Shown here piece after piece: positions 1 through 6,082 of a stretch of 6,082 bases of DNA (the stretch's first letter is position 1; each line of letters starts with the position of its first letter). The position numbers and the translations under genes are program-made. Origin of the DNA: Halothiobacillus neapolitanus (lineage in GTDB: Bacteria; Pseudomonadota; Gammaproteobacteria; Halothiobacillales; Halothiobacillaceae); NCBI GenBank assembly GCA_020722165.1, contig DYLI01000102.1, positions 1 through 6,082 of the forward strand, written 5' to 3'. The notes under the pieces were generated by a model. It was given only the letters and a program-made list of their open reading frames with translations, did not search any database and had not been told where the DNA came from.

Positions 1-1508
1 TCGGCGGGGTCGCCTTCAATACGAGAGCCGGGGGCGGGCACGGCGAACAGGCGGTCATAGAGGCGCACTTCGGCAGCGACGGCGTGGACGGCGCTTAGCC
101 AGTGGATATTGCCCTTAACCTTGCGTGATTCCGAGCCGGGGGTGCCGGATTTGGTGTCGAAATCGACTTCGGCGTACACGCAGGTCACGTTGCCGTCGGC
201 ATTTTTATCGAAGCCGGTGCATTTGATGATGAAGCCGTAGCGCAGGCGTACTTCGCCGTCCGGGCGCAGACGGAAATAACCCTTGGGCGGGGTTTCCATG
301 AAGTCTTCGCGTTCGATCCACAGTTCGCGGGTGAGCGGCACCATGCGTTTGCCCAGCTCGGGTTTTTGCGGGTGGTTGGGGGCGTAGCATTCCTCGATAT
401 GTTCGGCGGCGACGTTGGTGAGCACAAGTTTGAGCGGGTCGAGCACGGCGATGCGGCGTTCGGCGCGTTCGTTCAAATCTTCGCGCATACAGTCTTCGAG
501 CACGCTCATGTCGATCAGGCTGTCGGATTTGGAGATGCCGATGCGCTCAAGGAACAGTTTGAAGCCTTGCGGGGTGAAGCCGCGACGGCGTGCGCCTTTG
601 AGGGTGGGCATACGCGGGTCGTCCCAGCCATTGACGTGATTTTCCTGCACTAACTGGATAAGTTTGCGCTTGGAAAGCACGGTGTAGGTCAGGTTGAGGC
701 GCGAGAATTCGATTTGCTGCGGCAGCGGGCGGGTGAAATGTCCGGCATCGGCCAGGCGTTCGAGGAACCAGTCGTAGAGCGGGCGGTGCGATTCAAATTC
801 CAGCGTGCACAGCGAGTGGGTGATGTTTTCCAGCGCATCGGAGACGCAATGCGCGTAGTCGTACATCGGGTAGATGCACCAGGTATCGCCCGTGCGGTGG
901 TGGTGCGCGTGGCGGATGCGATAGATGGCCGGGTCGCGCAGGTTGATGTTGGGCGAGGCCATGTCGATTTTAGCGCGCAGGATGTGTGCGCCGTCGGCAA
1001 ATTCGCCGGCTTTCATGCGGCGGAACAGGTCGAGGTTTTCTTCGATGCTGCGCGTGCGGTAGGGGCTATCCGTGCCGACCTGGGTCAGCGTGCCGCGTGT
1101 GGCGCGCATCTCTTCGGCGTTTTGCGAATCGACATAGGCGTGGCCGTTTGCGATCAATGTTTCAGCAAAAGTGTAGAGCTGCTCGAAATAGTCCGAGGTG
1201 AAGTAGAGGTGCGCGGAGGTGTCAAAGCCCAGCCAGTGCACATCTTCAAGAATCGCATCGACGTATTCCTGTTCTTCCTTGGTGGGGTTGGTGTCGTCGA
1301 AACGCATATGGCACGCGCCACCAAATTCAGCGGCAAGGCCGAAGTTTAGAAAGATGCTTTTGGCGTGACCAAAGTGCAGATAGCCGTTAGGCTCGGGCGG
1401 GAAGCGGGTTTCGACACGGCCGTTCCATTTGGCGGCGGCGTTGTCGGCTTCGACGAGGGTGCGGATGAAGTGAACAGCGGGGGCGGGGGCGTTGTGGGCG
1501 TGACTCAT
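1..1508 (-). CDS. glnS: Glutaminyl-tRNA synthetase, C-terminal end cut off by the window
   Basis: Cytoplasmic class I aminoacyl-tRNA synthetase that joins glutamine to tRNA-Gln using ATP. About 502 residues are visible, read by translating the complement of 1508 to 3 without a stop. The E. coli enzyme has about 554, so roughly 60 C-terminal residues of the anticodon-binding beta-barrel region lie outside. The Rossmann-fold signature PPEPNGYLHFGHAKS is at residues 37-51; its HIGH motif reads HFGH (45-48). The KMSKS-equivalent VLSKRKL is at 277-283. Other family segments are MRFDDTNP, the YPMYDYAHC stretch and the C-terminal IHWLSAVHAV and RLYDRLF blocks. The ATG at 1508-1506 is chosen because an in-frame TAA lies 14 codons upstream and no ATG, GTG or TTG codon comes between. 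No clear Shine-Dalgarno precedes it. The gene follows fdxA by 51 bp. GC is high (62-65% in two lines I counted). The identification is secure; only the 3' end is unknown. Confidence 0.97.
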   Translation of the reverse strand, partial: MSHAHNAPAPAVHFIRTLVEADNAAAKWNGRVETRFPPEPNGYLHFGHAKSIFLNFGLAAEFGGACHMRFDDTNPTKEEQEYVDAILEDVHWLGFDTSAHLYFTSDYFEQLYTFAETLIANGHAYVDSQNAEEMRATRGTLTQVGTDSPYRTRSIEENLDLFRRMKAGEFADGAHILRAKIDMASPNINLRDPAIYRIRHAHHHRTGDTWCIYPMYDYAHCVSDALENITHSLCTLEFESHRPLYDWFLERLADAGHFTRPLPQQIEFSRLNLTYTVLSKRKLIQLVQENHVNGWDDPRMPTLKGARRRGFTPQGFKLFLERIGISKSDSLIDMSVLEDCMREDLNERAERRIAVLDPLKLVLTNVAAEHIEECYAPNHPQKPELGKRMVPLTRELWIEREDFMETPPKGYFRLRPDGEVRLRYGFIIKCTGFDKNADGNVTCVYAEVDFDTKSGTPGSESRKVKGNIHWLSAVHAVAAEVRLYDRLFAVPAPGSRIEGDPA

Positions 1509-1529
1509 GCGGCGGCAATAAATTGTAGT

Positions 1530-1547
1530 TAATAGTGCCGCACATTA
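1530..1547 (-). promoter_or_regulatory. Imperfect hairpin and -10-like box between fdxA and glnS
   Basis: The minus strand reads TAATGTGCGGCACTATTA, in which TAATGTG can pair with CACTATTA with one bulged T around a CGG loop. A CATAAT box (1549-1544) resembling a sigma-70 -10 element overlaps it, but I find no good -35 hexamer at 16-18 bp. No U-tract follows, so it is not a standard terminator. It could be a weak glnS promoter or a processing hairpin, or chance in a 51 bp AT-rich gap. Confidence 0.2.
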
Positions 1548-1559
1548 TGCCATGTTGGG

Positions 1560-1883
1560 CTAACGCTTGAGGTGCGGCAGTTTATTCGGCTTGCCGTCCC
1601 ACTCGGCGGCTTCGGGCAGCGGGTCTTTGCTGTGTGTAATGACCGGCCATTTTTTCGATAACTCGTTGTTAATCTGAATGAACTTAAGCTCGCTGGCGGG
1701 CAGGTCATCTTCGGCGAAAATCGCTTGTGCCGGGCATTCGGGCACGCACAGTGCGCAGTCGATGCACTCGTTGGGGTCGATGACTAGAAAGTTTGGCCCT
1801 TCGTGAAAACAATCCACGGGACAAACTTCTACGCAGTCGGTGTATTTGCATTGAATGCAGTTGTCGGTAACGACGAAGGCCAT
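1560..1883 (-). CDS. fdxA: Seven-iron ferredoxin FdxA ([3Fe-4S][4Fe-4S])
   Basis: Small soluble electron carrier of 107 residues, the same size as Azotobacter vinelandii ferredoxin I, which it matches closely across its length as I remember that protein. Nine cysteines are at 9, 12, 17, 21, 25, 40, 43, 46 and 50. By analogy with ferredoxin I (which is numbered without the initiator Met), Cys9, 17 and 50 bind the [3Fe-4S] cluster and Cys21, 40, 43 and 46 the [4Fe-4S] cluster; Cys12 and Cys25 are the extra conserved ones. The family signatures NCIQCKYTDCVEVCPVDCF and ECIDCALCVPECP are intact. The C-terminal tail (WPVITHSKDPLPEAAEWDG) is typical of the FdxA subgroup rather than of short 2[4Fe-4S] ferredoxins. 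The ATG at 1883 is preceded by AGAGA seven bases upstream. It starts 34 bp after the YkgJ-like gene and lies two genes after mutS, recalling the mutS-fdxA adjacency of pseudomonads. Its redox partner cannot be read from this window. Confidence 0.96.
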   Translation of the reverse strand: MAFVVTDNCIQCKYTDCVEVCPVDCFHEGPNFLVIDPNECIDCALCVPECPAQAIFAEDDLPASELKFIQINNELSKKWPVITHSKDPLPEAAEWDGKPNKLPHLKR

Positions 1884-1890
1884 GTTGAAG

Positions 1891-1895
1891 TCTCT
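1891..1895 (-). promoter_or_regulatory. Ribosome binding site of fdxA (AGAGA)
   Basis: AGAGA on the minus strand lies seven bases before the fdxA ATG, within an AT-rich 34 bp gap. It is a moderate, non-consensus Shine-Dalgarno, but it supports the ATG at 1883. Confidence 0.5.
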
Positions 1896-1917
1896 TTTTA
1901 AAATGATTTAGACAAAA

Positions 1918-2406
1918 CTACCAGAGCTTGCGCCCTTCCTTTAGCCATTGAAGCAGATTCTGCTGGAATTCCACGGTTCCGTGTCCGAGCACCTTTTGCT
2001 GGTTGGTATATTTTCCTTTTTGCATGATTTGCTCAGTGAAAATCAGCGGTCTTCCATGCTGTTCAGAAAAGGCTTTGAGCCATGTCAGAGAGCGCTGCGG
2101 GATTTTTACGCCGACCGGCATGGCCAGATCAACCGGTATGTTGTTCCAGCTCAACTTATTAAAAAGTACGATACATCCTGATGTTTGGGGTTGCATCCAA
2201 CCAGGCAAGGGGCTGTCTTTGATGACCCAGCCGCAGTGAAAATTCACACATGGGTCAACCGGACGATCTGAATAGATTGCACACCCCTTGCCCGTACTGT
2301 GCGGACACGGCGAGCCGGGATGTACCGGATTATCACCAATCACCATTTGCACCCAGCCATCGCAGCAGGCGGTGCATGAACCGCAGCTTCTGTTTCCTGT
2401 GCTCAC
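1918..2406 (-). CDS. YkgJ-family cysteine-cluster protein (putative metal-binding)
   Basis: A 162-residue protein with the N-terminal pattern of the YkgJ/UPF0153 'zinc- or iron-chelating' family: CGSCTACC at residues 8-15, then Cys34, GC at 41-42 followed by IYSDRP, Cys53 and Cys58. These eight cysteines probably bind zinc, iron or an iron-sulfur cluster; the family's biochemical role is not established. The rest has no catalytic motif I recognise, no signal peptide and no membrane segment, so a cytoplasmic location is likely. The start is GTG (2406-2404): an in-frame TGA lies immediately upstream, the next in-frame Met is residue 21, inside the cysteine domain, and GGAG sits nine bases before the GTG. 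It begins 31 bp after mutS and ends 34 bp before fdxA. By eye, 1981-2280 is about 48% GC, clearly lower than glnS, which may hint at a separate origin. The family call is good; any function in metal supply or Fe-S proteins is inference. Confidence 0.85.
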   Translation of the reverse strand: MSTGNRSCGSCTACCDGWVQMVIGDNPVHPGSPCPHSTGKGCAIYSDRPVDPCVNFHCGWVIKDSPLPGWMQPQTSGCIVLFNKLSWNNIPVDLAMPVGVKIPQRSLTWLKAFSEQHGRPLIFTEQIMQKGKYTNQQKVLGHGTVEFQQNLLQWLKEGRKLW

Positions 2407-2415
2407 TCAGCGTGA

Positions 2416-2419
2416 CTCC
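2416..2419 (-). promoter_or_regulatory. Ribosome binding site deciding the GTG start of the YkgJ-like gene
   Basis: GGAG on the minus strand lies nine bases upstream of the GTG at 2406. With the in-frame TGA directly before that GTG, it fixes the start. Confidence 0.6.
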
Positions 2420-2437
2420 AAGGTTGTAGGGGAAGCC

Positions 2438-5005
2438 TCATAGCATACCCTGAAGACGATACAACAACTCAAGCGCCTCACGGGGGCTGAGTTCATCCGG
2501 GTTAATCTCTCGCAAAGCTTCAAGCGCAGGCTCGGGCTCAACGATCTCCACATGCGGCGTGTAGAACAAATCGAGCTGCGGCACGGGGGCGGCGATGCTG
2601 TCGTTTTCGAGTTTGCGCAAATGTTTGCGCGCATTTTGGATGACTTTTTTCGGCACGCCGGCAAGTTGGGCGACTTGCAGGCCATAACTTTGGCTGGCGG
2701 GGCCGTCTTGTACGCTGTGTAAAAACACGATGCGATCATTATGTTCGACGGCGGCGAGGTGCGCGTTGCGGGCGTTTTCGTGGGTTTCAGGTAGGCGCGT
2801 CAACTCAAAGTAATGCGTTGCAAAGAGCGTGTAAGCATTTATTTCTGATAGTTTTTCTGCAACTGCCCATGCCAATGCCAAGCCATCAAACGTACTGGTG
2901 CCACGCCCGATTTCGTCCATCAGAACCAGGCTTTGTGCCGTGGCGTGATGCAGGATATTGGCGGTTTCGGTCATCTCGACCATAAAGGTGGAGCGGCCTG
3001 TAGCCAGATCATCCGACGCGCCAATGCGGGTAAAAATGCGGTCAATCGGGCCGATACGTGCTGCGCTTGCGGGTACATGGCCGCCGATATGCGCAAGCAA
3101 CACAATCAATGCTGTTTGGCGCATATAGGTGGATTTACCGCCCATGTTCGGCCCGGTTATCAGCAATAAGCTTTGTTCGGGCGACAGGTTGGCATCGTTG
3201 GCGATAAACGGGCTATCCAGCATGGCTTCGACCACCGGATGCCGCCCGCCCTGGATGTCGATACCGGGTTCATCACTCAGCACCGGGCGACACCAATCGA
3301 GGCTTAATGCTCGCTCGGCCAGCGTGCAAAATACATCGAGTTCAGCGAGTCCTGTTGCCAGGCGGGCGAGGGCGGCTTGGTGTTCAATCAGTGTGTCGAG
3401 CAGGTTGTCGTACAGCCATTTTTCGCGCGCCAAAGCGCGTTCGCGGGCGGATAACACCTTGTCTTCATAGGATTTTAATTCGGGCGTGATGTAGCGTTCC
3501 GCGCCCTTGAGCGTTTGGCGACGAATGTAATCCACCGGGGCTTTTTCGGCCTGGCTGCGGGTGAGTTCGATGAAAAAACCATGCACGCGGTTGTAAGCAA
3601 CTTTGAGCGTGGCAATGCCGGTGCGCTCACGTTCGCGTTGCTCCAGATCAAGCAAAAAGCCATCGGCATTCAGCGAGAGTGCGCGCAATTCGTCGAGTTC
3701 GGCATCAAAACCCGTGGCAATCACGCCGCCATCACGTAACAAGGCGGCGGGAGGCTCGGCAATGGCAGTGATTAAAAGATGCTGCAATGCAGGCTGCGGT
3801 TCGAGTTGGTTTTGCAACGCTAGCAAGGCATCGCGCCCCAGATTGGCGAGGGTGGCATGAATACCGGGTAATTGCCCCAGTGTTTGCCGCAAGGCAGAAA
3901 GATCACGCGGGCGCGCACTGCGCAGGGCAATGCGCGCCAGAATGCGTTCGACATCGGCGGTTTCGCGCAAAAGATCATGCAGCGGCGACATGGCGCGGGT
4001 GTCGATGAGCACGCCAATCACCTCTTGGCGTTGCAGCAAGGTGAGACGATCACGCAAGGGGCGGTGCAGCCAGCGGCGCAGTTCGCGCGCGCCCAAGGCC
4101 GTTACGCTGCGATCAAGTACGCCGAGAAGGCTATGCCGACGTTCGCCGGAAATCGAACTATCCAGCTCCAGATTGCGCCGTGCCGTGGCATCCAGCAGCA
4201 GGCCGTCTTCTCGCCTCTCTAGGCCGATACCGCTTAAATGCGGCAGGGCAGCGCGCTGGGTGTTGTTCAAATAGGCCAGCAACGCGCCCGCCGCACCAAT
4301 CGCGCGTGCATGACCGACCAGCCCAAAACCGCTTAAATCATGCACGCCGAATTGCGTACACAGAGCACGCTCACCGCTGTCCACGCCAAAATGCCAGACC
4401 GGGCGCGGGCGTGTTCCGCTGAGTTCGCGCACACCCACGGGTAAGGCAAGCTCATCGGGATAGAGCAATTCGGCAGGCGCAAGCCGCGCCAACTCGCTGG
4501 ATAAGGCTTCATCATCGCTCAGTTCCATCGCCCGAAAGCGCCCGCTGGCAAGCTCGACCCAAGCCAAGCCCCAGCCCTGTTTGCTGTGCAGCACGGCAGC
4601 CAGCAGGTTGTCGCGCTTGTCTTCCAGCAAGGCTTCATCGGTCAGCGTGCCGGGGGTGAGCACGCGCACCACTTGGCGCTCGACCGGCCCTTTGCTGGTG
4701 GCCGGGTCGCCGATCTGCTCGCAAATGGCAATGGATTCGCCCATTTTCACCAAGCGCGCCAGATAGCCCTCGGCGGCATGGTAGGGCACGCCCGCCATGG
4801 GAATCGGCTCGCCTGCGCTTTGCCCACGATGGGTCAGGGTCAAGTCCAGCATGGCCGACACGCGGCGGGCATCCTCGAAAAACATCTCGTAAAAATCACC
4901 CATGCGATAGAACAGTACGCTATCGGGATGCTCCGCCTTGATGCGCAGGTATTGCCGCATCATGGGGGTGTGGTGGCTTAGGTCGGGAAACGATTGTGGC
5001 GGCAT
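2438..5005 (-). CDS. mutS: DNA mismatch repair protein MutS
   Basis: Mismatch-recognition ATPase of methyl-directed or MutL-dependent repair; it binds mispairs and small loops as a dimer and recruits MutL. It has 855 residues against 853 in E. coli and is collinear throughout. The mismatch-binding domain (about 1-117) holds the Phe-X-Glu wedge as F38-Y39-E40 within FYRMGDFYEMF. Connector, core/lever and clamp domains follow (roughly 118-570), including ARPRDL and the GFFIELTRSQ clamp region. The ATPase domain has Walker A GPNMGGKS at 618-625 (Lys624), the STFMVEMTE segment and Walker B with Asp697-Glu698 followed by IGRGTS; FATHYFEL is the switch region. A QLDLF sequence at 810-814 fits the beta-clamp-binding consensus. 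The C-terminal tetramerisation tail keeps the Asp/Arg pair (D837, R842), equivalent to E. coli D835 and R840. The ATG at 5005 gives the family's N-terminal length; no good Shine-Dalgarno is seen, so coupling to the gene ending 21 bp upstream is possible. All key residues are present. Confidence 0.98.
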   Translation of the reverse strand: MPPQSFPDLSHHTPMMRQYLRIKAEHPDSVLFYRMGDFYEMFFEDARRVSAMLDLTLTHRGQSAGEPIPMAGVPYHAAEGYLARLVKMGESIAICEQIGDPATSKGPVERQVVRVLTPGTLTDEALLEDKRDNLLAAVLHSKQGWGLAWVELASGRFRAMELSDDEALSSELARLAPAELLYPDELALPVGVRELSGTRPRPVWHFGVDSGERALCTQFGVHDLSGFGLVGHARAIGAAGALLAYLNNTQRAALPHLSGIGLERREDGLLLDATARRNLELDSSISGERRHSLLGVLDRSVTALGARELRRWLHRPLRDRLTLLQRQEVIGVLIDTRAMSPLHDLLRETADVERILARIALRSARPRDLSALRQTLGQLPGIHATLANLGRDALLALQNQLEPQPALQHLLITAIAEPPAALLRDGGVIATGFDAELDELRALSLNADGFLLDLEQRERERTGIATLKVAYNRVHGFFIELTRSQAEKAPVDYIRRQTLKGAERYITPELKSYEDKVLSARERALAREKWLYDNLLDTLIEHQAALARLATGLAELDVFCTLAERALSLDWCRPVLSDEPGIDIQGGRHPVVEAMLDSPFIANDANLSPEQSLLLITGPNMGGKSTYMRQTALIVLLAHIGGHVPASAARIGPIDRIFTRIGASDDLATGRSTFMVEMTETANILHHATAQSLVLMDEIGRGTSTFDGLALAWAVAEKLSEINAYTLFATHYFELTRLPETHENARNAHLAAVEHNDRIVFLHSVQDGPASQSYGLQVAQLAGVPKKVIQNARKHLRKLENDSIAAPVPQLDLFYTPHVEIVEPEPALEALREINPDELSPREALELLYRLQGML

Positions 5006-5026
5006 ATCAGTTAAATCAATCGTGAC

Positions 5027-5221
5027 TCAGCGTTTAACCGCCAAGGGCGATCGGTAGGATTGCCCCGTGCGCGCGTCAACCAAAACACCTTGACGCATGA
5101 CCCAACAGGGGGTCTGGGTGAGCTGGGCGCGCTCATGCGCATGAGCGGCCGATCGTTTTAATGCAGGCAGGCTGCCGAGCAGGTCGGGGTCGCTAACTTT
5201 TCTTTCAGGCATTTTGTTCAT
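5027..5221 (-). CDS. Small partner of the Zeta-like kinase, putative antitoxin
   Basis: A 64-residue basic protein that I do not recognise as a named family. Its ATG overlaps the kinase stop codon by four bases (ATGA), and a strong AAGGAG lies seven bases upstream, so the frame is well supported as a real gene translated together with the kinase. The sequence suggests a disordered start, an amphipathic helix around residues 18-36 (PALKRSAAHAHERAQLTQT), then a beta-hairpin-like stretch WVMRQGVLVDARTG and a basic end. It has no DNA-binding motif I can name and no membrane segment. Pairing with a toxin-like kinase suggests an antitoxin or accessory subunit; this rests on context alone. An internal ATG at codon 4 is an alternative start but sits less well relative to the ribosome binding site. 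It ends 21 bp before mutS. Confidence 0.75.
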   Translation of the reverse strand: MNKMPERKVSDPDLLGSLPALKRSAAHAHERAQLTQTPCWVMRQGVLVDARTGQSYRSPLAVKR

Positions 5222-5751
5222 GAATTTTCTCCTTCATCAAGTAAGTGAGGTTCGTCACCGCTGTTGTCGTAGAGCGCCCAAGCATCCACTAAAGGCTTGT
5301 AAATTGCATGAAAATGCTCAATTCCAGCATGAAACCGGCGCTCGATGATGATTCCAGGAATCGCGTGACCGCCTTGGGCAATGCGCGCCGCGACACGTAG
5401 CTGCGCCATTTCTGCGCTGGGTAAGCTTAGAAAAATAAGTTTTACATGGTAACCGGCCTTGCGCCATTCGGGGATGGCTTGGGCATAGGCTTTGCCTGAC
5501 AGCGTGGTTTCAAAGGCAAAACTTGTTTTGCGCTTAATGCGGTCATGTACCTCGTTGAGCAACACGCGACCGGCACGCATGGCGGCTGCTTCCGGGCGGA
5601 ACGGCGACAATCCTGCGGCAATTAAATCGGCATTCAAAAAGTCCGGGCATTGCGCTTCATTGGGCAAAAAATCTGTCGCAAAGGTAGTTTTTCCCGCGCC
5701 ATTCGGATCAGCGATGATAACGATCTTTGGGGTTGTATTGCTTTGATTCAA
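5218..5751 (-). CDS. Zeta-toxin-family P-loop kinase/ATPase (COG4185-like) with altered Walker A
   Basis: A 177-residue cytoplasmic P-loop protein resembling the Zeta-toxin-like group often annotated 'predicted ABC-type ATPase' (COG4185). True Zeta toxins phosphorylate UDP-N-acetylglucosamine; the substrate of this subgroup is not established. Visible motifs: a Walker A region ADPNGAGKTTFA (14-25), FLNADLIAAGLSP (38-50) with Asp42 at the likely catalytic-base position, FAFETTLSG (78-86), and RIAQGGHAIP with the downstream ERRF (123-140), which carry arginines expected to contact the phosphates. The oddity is Asp15 where the family has Gly (AGPNGAGKT); Lys21 and Thr22 are kept. The start is TTG at 5751: an in-frame TGA lies five codons upstream, no ATG precedes the Walker motif, and GAGGGA sits eight bases before. 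It begins 4 bp after the preceding gene and overlaps the small downstream gene by 4 bp. The family call is firm; toxicity is inferred. Confidence 0.88.
   Translation of the reverse strand: MNQSNTTPKIVIIADPNGAGKTTFATDFLPNEAQCPDFLNADLIAAGLSPFRPEAAAMRAGRVLLNEVHDRIKRKTSFAFETTLSGKAYAQAIPEWRKAGYHVKLIFLSLPSAEMAQLRVAARIAQGGHAIPGIIIERRFHAGIEHFHAIYKPLVDAWALYDNSGDEPHLLDEGENS
5229..5234 (-). promoter_or_regulatory. Strong ribosome binding site of the small partner gene (AAGGAG)
   Basis: AAGGAG on the minus strand lies seven bases before the ATG at 5221, inside the last codons of the kinase gene. It is the best Shine-Dalgarno in the window and should give efficient translation of the 64-residue protein. 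Confidence 0.8.
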
Positions 5752-5755
5752 TGCG

Positions 5756-6082
5756 TTATTCCCTCAAAAATCCTAGAGCGAACACGTGCGGTTTGAGCTT
5801 TTCACTCAAGGCAGCGTAGGTGCGCTCGAAGGGCGTGAAATCCACGGGCAGGGTATCGCCGCTTTGGTTGCGGGCTTTGAGGGCATTGCGGATTTGGTAC
5901 CAGCCGACATCGGCGCGGTTGAGTTGGTATTCATCGCGCACGCTGCGCACATCGGTGGCGGAAAAATAGCTGCGCCAGAGCTCGCGCCCGGCATCGAGTA
6001 CGGCCACAGCTTCGGCGGATAGCGGTTTATCGGCCAGATATTGCACCATGAAATCGGATTCAAAGCGTTCCGGCGCGCCCAC
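5756..6082 (-). CDS. C-terminal part of an unrecognised protein
   Basis: The frame is open from the window's right edge to a TAA at 5758-5756, giving about 108 residues. The GTG at the very edge is probably an internal valine codon, not a start. I do not recognise the family. The piece is soluble and probably mostly helical (for example LSAEAVAVLDAGRELWRSYF and the WYQIRNALKARN stretch), with no cysteines, no membrane segment and no catalytic motif I can name, and it ends HVFALGFLRE. Base composition and codon use look ordinary for the window. The kinase gene starts 4 bp after its stop, and that gene's ribosome binding site lies inside this reading frame, so the two are probably cotranscribed. 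Whether it is functionally tied to the kinase pair cannot be told without the rest of the gene. Confidence 0.75.
   Translation of the reverse strand: MGAPERFESDFMVQYLADKPLSAEAVAVLDAGRELWRSYFSATDVRSVRDEYQLNRADVGWYQIRNALKARNQSGDTLPVDFTPFERTYAALSEKLKPHVFALGFLRE
5760..5765 (-). promoter_or_regulatory. Ribosome binding site deciding the TTG start of the kinase gene
   Basis: GAGGGA on the minus strand lies eight bases before the TTG at 5751 and overlaps the last codons of the upstream gene. An in-frame TGA just upstream leaves TTG as the only reasonable start. Confidence 0.65.

Noticed and set aside
45..48. HFGH instead of HIGH in GlnRS (residue numbers)
   Set aside because: The second position of this motif is variable and both histidines and the glycine are kept, so no loss of function is implied.
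714..1349. A 211-codon open frame on the plus strand
   Set aside because: It lies entirely antisense to glnS, whose family motifs are continuous there; the open frame follows from high-GC codon use on the other strand.
1548..1560. A possible rho-independent terminator after fdxA
   Set aside because: The nearby hairpin is short, has a low-GC outer stem and is not followed by a run of U.
2407..2739. A 110-codon minus-strand frame overlapping the end of mutS
   Set aside because: It is out of frame with an intact mutS C-terminus and has a low-complexity composition typical of a frame shadow.
2409..5030. The octamer GAGTCACG just upstream of both mutS and the YkgJ-like gene (minus strand)
   Set aside because: Two copies of 8 bases without symmetry or fixed spacing to a promoter can be chance; nothing else supports an operator.

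Overview
The window looks like chromosomal DNA from a proteobacterium, beta or gamma, at roughly 55-60% GC. Two proteins suggest this. The MutS aligns almost end to end with the E. coli protein as I remember it. The ferredoxin is very close to the seven-iron ferredoxin I (FdxA) of Azotobacter/Pseudomonas. A mutS-fdxA neighbourhood is known in pseudomonads, but glnS follows fdxA here, so I do not assign a genus.

Every gene lies on the minus strand, so transcription runs from high to low coordinates. In that order: the C-terminal end of an unrecognised protein (6082-5756); a Zeta-toxin-family P-loop kinase with a TTG start (5751-5218); a 64-residue partner overlapping it by 4 bp (5221-5027); mutS, DNA mismatch recognition (5005-2438); a YkgJ-type cysteine-cluster protein with a GTG start (2406-1918); fdxA (1883-1560); and glnS, glutaminyl-tRNA synthetase, running off the left edge without its C-terminal end (1508-1). 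No intergenic gap exceeds 51 bp and no convincing terminator is visible, so the set may be transcribed as one or a few overlapping units. No gap is as long as 300 bases.

The housekeeping part combines DNA repair (MutS), iron-sulfur or electron-transfer proteins (FdxA and perhaps the YkgJ-like protein) and translation (GlnS). The accessory part is the kinase and its small partner just upstream of mutS, which resemble a toxin-antitoxin pair. The kinase has Asp where the first glycine of its Walker A motif should be. Its weak TTG start contrasts with the strong Shine-Dalgarno and ATG of the small partner. I see no CRISPR array, tRNA, rRNA, insertion sequence or clearly new multi-gene system.
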